NCBI GenBank assembly: GCA_027025615.1
Contig: JALVQM010000391.1
Location: forward strand, 1 to 10,800
Reading direction: 5' to 3'
DNA: 10,800 bases
From: Desulfobacteraceae bacterium
Lineage (GTDB): Bacteria > Desulfobacterota > Desulfobacteria > Desulfobacterales > Desulfosarcinaceae
In this document: piece by piece, positions 7,203 to 10,800 of the stretch
How positions within the stretch are numbered: the first letter of the stretch is position 1
Layout of the letters: each line of letters opens with the position of its first letter
The notes under the pieces: generated by a model
What the model saw: only the letters and a program-made list of their open reading frames with translations
Databases searched by the model: none
What the model was told of the DNA's origin: nothing
Program-made: the position numbers and the translations under genes

Positions 7203-7931
7203 ATGTTAAGGGATTTTTTGGACGGACTGAAATATTCTTTCAAAGGCATATCTTTGGCCAGCAAAAAGCCCAAGCTTCTGGCTCTGGGAATATTGCGCCT
7301 TGTATTAATAGCAGCCATGGCAGCCATGGGAATAGCCCTGGCCCTTGCTTATCATGACCGGGCATTGGAACTTGTCTGGACCCGGCCCCAGAGTGCCTGG
7401 ATTGTCTGGCTATGGTATATGGTTTCCTGGCTCTTTGCCCTTGTGTGGGCCGCCCTTGCCTCGATCGCCAGCTACCTGATAGCCCAAATTTTTTTCAGTT
7501 TGTTTATCATGGATTTGATGTCACGCATTACCGAGCAAACAACCGGGAGCACTTTGCCGGACAACAATCTTTCCTTTGGAGCTTATTTCGGCCACCTGAT
7601 TCGCCAGGAAATTCCGCGCACTATTATACCGGTCATCGTCACCTTTTGTATAATGGGCATTGGCTGGTTTACCTTCCTGGCTCCAATGGTAACGCTAATA
7701 ATGCCACCTGTTGCTGCAGCTTTTTTGGCCTGGGAAAGCACGGATCTTGTACCGGCTCGCAAACTTTTGCCTTTTTCAATACGCTGGGCCTTTTTCAGAC
7801 GTCATTTCCCGGCACATGTTGGCTTCGGACTGCCTTTTCTGGTACCGGTTTTAAATATTGTTCTGCTTTCCTTTGCACCGGTTGGTGGAACCTTGTTGTA
7901 TTTGAAACTAATTGGCCAGCAAAAGGCTTAA
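7203..7931 (+). CDS. EI24/CysZ-like multi-pass membrane protein
   Basis: This 242-residue inner-membrane protein resembles the EI24/CysZ family; characterised CysZ proteins mediate sulfate uptake into the cytoplasm for cysteine synthesis. The N-terminus (DGLKYSFKGISL, 7-18) precedes hydrophobic segments at about 26-50, 66-103, 138-176 and 204-228. Two of these are long enough to be paired or re-entrant helices. The C-terminal signature FLVPVLNIVLLSFAPVGGTLLY (212-233, with a PVLN core and an APVG turn) is characteristic of the family. Length is close to the roughly 250 residues of CysZ. No cys genes are adjacent, so a sulfate role is not established. AAGGA lies 10 nt before the ATG, a slightly long spacing. 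No clear terminator follows, so transcription may run on toward the tRNA genes, which have their own promoter. Confidence 0.85.
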   Translation: MLRDFLDGLKYSFKGISLASKKPKLLALGILRLVLIAAMAAMGIALALAYHDRALELVWTRPQSAWIVWLWYMVSWLFALVWAALASIASYLIAQIFFSLFIMDLMSRITEQTTGSTLPDNNLSFGAYFGHLIRQEIPRTIIPVIVTFCIMGIGWFTFLAPMVTLIMPPVAAAFLAWESTDLVPARKLLPFSIRWAFFRRHFPAHVGFGLPFLVPVLNIVLLSFAPVGGTLLYLKLIGQQKA

Positions 7932-7938
7932 AAGGCTG

Positions 7939-7967
7939 TTTTGCTTTTGGATAAAATCTGCTATAGA
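7939..7967 (+). promoter_or_regulatory. Probable sigma-70-type promoter for the tRNA genes
   Basis: TTTTGC (7939-7944) and TATAGA (7962-7967) are separated by 17 bp; the -10 is good and the -35 weak. The -10 ends 18 nt before the tRNA-Ala start, leaving room for a short leader. The position just after the CysZ-like stop supports independent tRNA transcription. Confidence 0.45.
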
Positions 7968-7985
7968 AAGCTGTCACAAAATCCA

Positions 7986-8061
7986 GGGGATGTAGCTCAG
8001 CTGGGAGAGCGTGGCGTTCGCAACGCCAAGGTCGTGGGTTCGAATCCCATCATCTCCACCA
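7986..8061 (+). tRNA. tRNA-Ala (anticodon CGC)
   Basis: A full cloverleaf folds by eye. The acceptor GGGGATG pairs with CATCTCC and includes the G3:U70 wobble that identifies alanine tRNAs. The D arm is GCTC/GAGC, and the anticodon stem TGGCG/CGCCA has loop TTCGCAA, placing CGC at 34-36 (reads GCG). The T arm is GTGGG TTCGAAT CCCAT. The discriminator is A and the CCA end is encoded. Length is 76 nt including CCA. Confidence 0.97.
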
Positions 8062-8070
8062 TTAAAATAC

Positions 8071-8095
8071 AAACCGGTCTTTGGAAACCGGTTTT
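8071..8095 (+). terminator. Hairpin between the two tRNA genes, possible weak terminator
   Basis: AAACCGGT (8071-8078) pairs with ACCGGTTT (8087-8094) across an 8-nt loop, and only four T residues end the structure. It starts 10 nt after tRNA-Ala. It may be a weak intrinsic terminator or attenuator, or just a spacer hairpin in a two-tRNA precursor. The short U-tract and the immediately following tRNA-Trp without a clear promoter of its own argue for read-through. Confidence 0.4.
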
Positions 8096-8103
8096 CCTTA
8101 TGC

Positions 8104-8179
8104 AGGCCAGTAGCTCTAATGGTAGAGCACCGGACTCCAAATCCGGGTGTTGGGGGTTCGAGTCCCTCCTGGCCTGCCA
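8104..8179 (+). tRNA. tRNA-Trp (anticodon CCA)
   Basis: The acceptor AGGCCAG pairs perfectly with CTGGCCT. The D arm is GCTC/GAGC. The anticodon stem CCGGA/TCCGG encloses CTCCAAA, giving CCA at 34-36 (reads TGG). The T arm is GGGGG TTCGAGT CCCTC with one G-U pair. The discriminator is G, as expected for tRNA-Trp, and CCA is encoded. It lies 42 nt after tRNA-Ala and 15 nt before the converging kinase stop codon. Confidence 0.97.
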
Positions 8180-8194
8180 TTATTTTATACCGGA

Positions 8195-10699
8195 TTATAT
8201 CTTATCAATAACCTGCTTAAGCTGAAAAACCGAGAATGGCTTCTGGATAAAACCTTCTGCACCGGCATCCAGGATATTCTTGGCCGGACCATCCATGCCG
8301 TATCCACTGCATACGATTACTTTCAAATCCGGACGGTATTTTTTCAGCAATGGATACAGGTGGCTTCCATCCATATCCGGTAAAACAACATCCAGCAATA
8401 CAAATGCTATCTTATCATTAAAAGCCTGAAGCCTGCGCAGGGCCTCTTCTCCGGTGGTAGCCTGAATCACAGGGTATCCCAATTTTTCGACAATAGCACA
8501 ATCTACTTCCATCACCAGCTCTTCGTCTTCTACTATCATAACGGCACCTTCGAGACGATGTTCTTTACCATCTGGCGTGCTGCTTTGCAGAGTCGACTTT
8601 TGGAGCGCGTCCTGTACCATGGGCAAATAGATTATAACCCGGGTCCCTTTGCCGGATGACGCCTCAACACCAATCCAGCCATTGTGCTGCTTTACTATCC
8701 CGTAAGCTGCAGCCATCCCGAGACCACGCCCCTGGAACTTCGTGGTAAAAAAAGGTTCAAAAACCCGCTGGCGGGTTTCTTCGTCCATTCCCGGGCCATC
8801 GTCTTGAACTGTCAGTTTGACGTAATTTCCAGGTCTCAATCCCTCGTAGCCGGCGGTGTCTTCTTTGCGCAGGTGCACATCACGAAGACCAACGACTACT
8901 TTCCCTCTGCCCCCCAAAGCTTCTGCCGCATTGGCAAAAATAGACGCCAGAAGCTCCTGAATCTGGGCGATATCGACTCTTACCGCTGCCACTTCATCAT
9001 CGAAATCCAGCTCCAATTTTATATGCGGGCCAAGAGTATGGCGCACAAGGCGCAGGGTATCCAAAAGAAGCTGCCTGGTTTCTACCAATTGGGATTTGTA
9101 TTTGCCTCCCCGGGCATAGGCCAGAAGTTGGCTGGTCAGTTGGGTTAATCGCTGGCTTGCCTGAAAAATTGGTACAGTGTACTTTTTAAGCTTATCCGAA
9201 ACAACTTCACTTGCCTCCAGCATCTCCAGATTGCCCAGAATAACAGCCAGGGCATTGTTAAACTGGTGGGCGACCCCACCTGCCAGGGTCGATATGGTCT
9301 GCATCCTGCGTGCCTGTTCAAGGCTGCGGGCAAGCCTCCGTGAAGCAGCCTGTATTCGCAAATTGCCACCTACGGGTAGAGCAAAGCCCAATGCCCCGGT
9401 AAAACGACCATCTTCATCGATATCGGCTACCATGTTTACCAGCACGTCCCACGTCTTGCCGTCGGATTTAACCAGACGCAAATGCCGGCTTTCGATCCTC
9501 CCGTCAGCCAGAAGGTTTGACTCCAGTTGTTTACAAACATCAGCTCCCTGCGAATTTTTAAAAAAAATATTCATCGATCGGCCAAGGACATGATTTTTTT
9601 CACATCCGGCTGTTTCCAAAAAATTCTGACTGACTTCCCTGATCTTCCATTGCTTGTCCACAGCCCAGAACATGACCGGTGCATTTTCAAAAAACTTTTT
9701 CAACAGCAATCTTTGTCTTTCCAGATTATTTTCGATTGCTTTTTCGCGGGTGACATCCCGACCACAGCCAACTGTTCCAATCATGGCGCCTGAATCATCA
9801 AAAAACGGGGCTTTGTGCACGTCCAGGACCAGGAACCTGTTACGCACCAAGCCTTGTTCCAAAAATCTGCCGGCAGCCTTGCGTTTTCTGGTAACAGCGT
9901 CTGAATCCACACAGATCTGGCCAAAAGTATGCTCAAAACCAGCCTGGCGTTCTTTGCGGGCAAAATACAGGTCGTTTTTGCCAACAGCCTGTTCAGGCCG
10001 GTCGCACTTCAAAAGCTTGTCACACATGGCCTGGTTGACAAACATGTATCTGTCCTGCATGTCTTTGGCCCAGACCAGATCAGGAATGTTGTCAGTCATC
10101 ATTCGTAATAACTTGTACAAGCCGCGATAACGTGCCTCGCTCTGGTGTAAGGCTAAATCAGATTCCATGCGCTGGAGTTCAATGGCCATCAGCCGGCTTG
10201 CCAAAACCACGGCATCCTTTTCCTGGCCATTAAATTTTCTCGGCCGGTTAAAAAAAATCCCCAGAGCGCCTGAAACACGCTTGGCGACTTTCAGGGGACA
10301 GCCAAGGTAAGCCTTGACGTTAAATTCAGTTATCAAGGGATCTTTTTGAAAAAACGGTGTGTCTTGCAGGCGACTGAGGACCACCGGCTTGTTTGCCTTG
10401 ATTGTTGTGTCAAACACCAGGTTGTCACGTAATGGAAGGTAATCGGGAAAACCTTGGGGTATCCTCCATCCGCTCTTGCAAGCAAGCCGTGGAATTTTGT
10501 TGTCCAGTTCAAAACAGATTGAAAAAGCGGCCTTAAAAATTATTTGGACCTGTTTGAGGATCAACAGAAGATTTTCATCCGGATCTGCCCCCAGGTTACC
10601 AATCAGCACAATCAACTGCTCAACAACATTCGATAAAGATCCCTCAACTTTAAGGTTTTCCAATGGCCGGCGCTGATTACGCCCCTCATGATTGTGCAT
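8195..10699 (-). CDS. Hybrid sensor histidine kinase (GAF-PAS-PAS-HisKA-HATPase-REC)
   Basis: An 834-residue kinase of a two-component phosphorelay, with no signal peptide or membrane helix, so it probably senses a cytoplasmic signal. Numbering is from the start at 10699. A GAF-like domain spans about 28-176; PAS domains follow at about 194-319 (ending VGCGRDVTREK) and 331-446. The H-box LAGGVAHQFNN carries the phospho-acceptor His478. The HATPase has Asn590 (IFANAAEAL), DDGPGMD from 633, EPFFTTK near 648-654 and GRGLG at 657-661. The C-terminal receiver has Glu724/Asp725, phospho-acceptor Asp770 (LLDVVLPDMDG), Ser798 and Lys820 (QKPF). All catalytic residues are present. An in-frame ATG at 10726 adds nine residues but lacks a ribosome binding site; 10699 has AAGGAG 5 nt upstream. 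The ligand and phosphotransfer partner are unknown; no separate response regulator is in view. The gene converges on the tRNA pair. Confidence 0.95.
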   Translation of the reverse strand: MHNHEGRNQRRPLENLKVEGSLSNVVEQLIVLIGNLGADPDENLLLILKQVQIIFKAAFSICFELDNKIPRLACKSGWRIPQGFPDYLPLRDNLVFDTTIKANKPVVLSRLQDTPFFQKDPLITEFNVKAYLGCPLKVAKRVSGALGIFFNRPRKFNGQEKDAVVLASRLMAIELQRMESDLALHQSEARYRGLYKLLRMMTDNIPDLVWAKDMQDRYMFVNQAMCDKLLKCDRPEQAVGKNDLYFARKERQAGFEHTFGQICVDSDAVTRKRKAAGRFLEQGLVRNRFLVLDVHKAPFFDDSGAMIGTVGCGRDVTREKAIENNLERQRLLLKKFFENAPVMFWAVDKQWKIREVSQNFLETAGCEKNHVLGRSMNIFFKNSQGADVCKQLESNLLADGRIESRHLRLVKSDGKTWDVLVNMVADIDEDGRFTGALGFALPVGGNLRIQAASRRLARSLEQARRMQTISTLAGGVAHQFNNALAVILGNLEMLEASEVVSDKLKKYTVPIFQASQRLTQLTSQLLAYARGGKYKSQLVETRQLLLDTLRLVRHTLGPHIKLELDFDDEVAAVRVDIAQIQELLASIFANAAEALGGRGKVVVGLRDVHLRKEDTAGYEGLRPGNYVKLTVQDDGPGMDEETRQRVFEPFFTTKFQGRGLGMAAAYGIVKQHNGWIGVEASSGKGTRVIIYLPMVQDALQKSTLQSSTPDGKEHRLEGAVMIVEDEELVMEVDCAIVEKLGYPVIQATTGEEALRRLQAFNDKIAFVLLDVVLPDMDGSHLYPLLKKYRPDLKVIVCSGYGMDGPAKNILDAGAEGFIQKPFSVFQLKQVIDKI

Positions 10700-10704
10700 C
10701 CGAA

Positions 10705-10710
10705 CTCCTT
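10705..10710 (-). promoter_or_regulatory. Ribosome binding site deciding the kinase start
   Basis: AAGGAG on the minus strand, 5 nt before the ATG at 10699. Nothing similar precedes the in-frame ATG at 10726, so the shorter protein is preferred. Confidence 0.75.
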
Positions 10711-10759
10711 GGGGTTTGATTACCATCAGCCGCTATATTTTTGTGGCAATTTGTTTCAT

Positions 10760-10787
10760 ATTTTATCAGAGAAAATTATACGAACAA
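10760..10787 (-). promoter_or_regulatory. Candidate sigma-70-type promoter of the kinase gene
   Basis: Read on the minus strand, TTGTTC (10782-10787) and TAAAAT (10760-10765) are 16 bp apart, about 60 nt before the chosen start codon. A perfect TATAAT also occurs on the minus strand at 10775-10780, but its -35 would lie at or beyond the window edge, so either hexamer could be the real -10. Confidence 0.4.
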
Positions 10788-10800
10788 GCATTTTCTCCAT

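Noticed and set aside
7100..7327. Minus-strand 75-codon frame opposite the start of the CysZ-like gene
   Set aside because: It is antisense to a clear membrane-protein gene, shows no family resemblance and has no ribosome binding site of note.
8104..8179. tRNA-Trp 3' end as an integration attachment site
   Set aside because: No integrase, no direct repeat of the tRNA 3' end and no island-like content is seen in the window.
7941..8225. Open reading frames on both strands over the tRNA pair
   Set aside because: They translate the tRNA sequences themselves and give well-known spurious peptides; both tRNAs fold convincingly.
9560..9567. Homopolymer run of eight A/T in the kinase (another at about 10250-10257)
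   Set aside because: They could allow slippage, but the frame is intact across all domains and such runs arise from Phe-Phe codons next to a Lys or Ile codon.
10700..10726. Nine-residue N-terminal extension of the kinase
   Set aside because: No Shine-Dalgarno precedes the ATG at 10726, whereas AAGGAG is correctly placed for 10699.
10756..10800. Minus-strand open frame at the right edge (MEKMLVRIIFSDKI then stop)
   Set aside because: Only 14 codons are visible, and they overlap the candidate kinase promoter. It could be the tail of an upstream gene, but nothing supports that.

Overview
The window looks like chromosomal DNA of a Gram-negative bacterium of moderate GC content, most probably one of the Desulfobacterota (former Deltaproteobacteria). 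The reasons are a hybrid histidine kinase with an HQFNN-type H-box, an export-dependent giant inner-membrane protein, and a small cytoplasmic protein ending in RIIVPGR of a type I associate with sulfate reducers. This lineage call is an inference from protein style, not a measured placement. Coding density is high, and there is no transposase, integrase, CRISPR array or other mobile-element gene.

Region 1 (bases 1-6740, minus strand) reads as one transcription unit. From promoter-proximal to distal it holds a conserved 121-aa cytoplasmic protein, a fumarylacetoacetate-hydrolase-family enzyme, an RmlD-like extended SDR, a 1374-aa membrane protein of unknown function, and the start of recN, which runs off the left edge. 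Spacings are 33 nt, 6 nt, a 4-nt ATGA overlap and 34 nt. The most notable object is the 1374-aa protein. By eye it is a full-length tandem duplication: each half has a signal-like hydrophobic segment, a large periplasmic beta-rich region, a cluster of four membrane helices, a further extracytoplasmic loop and a fifth helix.

Region 2 (6741-7202) is a divergent intergenic region of about 460 bp. It carries two direct CTGTTGAG repeats exactly 20 bp apart, an 11-bp inverted partner of the first, a perfect 12-bp palindrome and a 9-bp inverted repeat. It probably drives the minus-strand operon on one side and the CysZ-like gene on the other.

Region 3 (7203-8179, plus strand) holds an EI24/CysZ-like membrane protein, then a promoter, tRNA-Ala(CGC) and tRNA-Trp(CCA), both with encoded CCA ends and with a small hairpin between them.

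Region 4 (8195-10699, minus strand, converging on the tRNAs) is a cytoplasmic hybrid histidine kinase (GAF-PAS-PAS-HisKA-HATPase-REC). Its probable promoter and ribosome binding site lie near the right edge.

The region 1 genes show operon-like coupling but no obvious shared pathway: two metabolic enzymes, an envelope protein and a DNA repair ATPase. No partner regulator or target gene for the kinase is visible.
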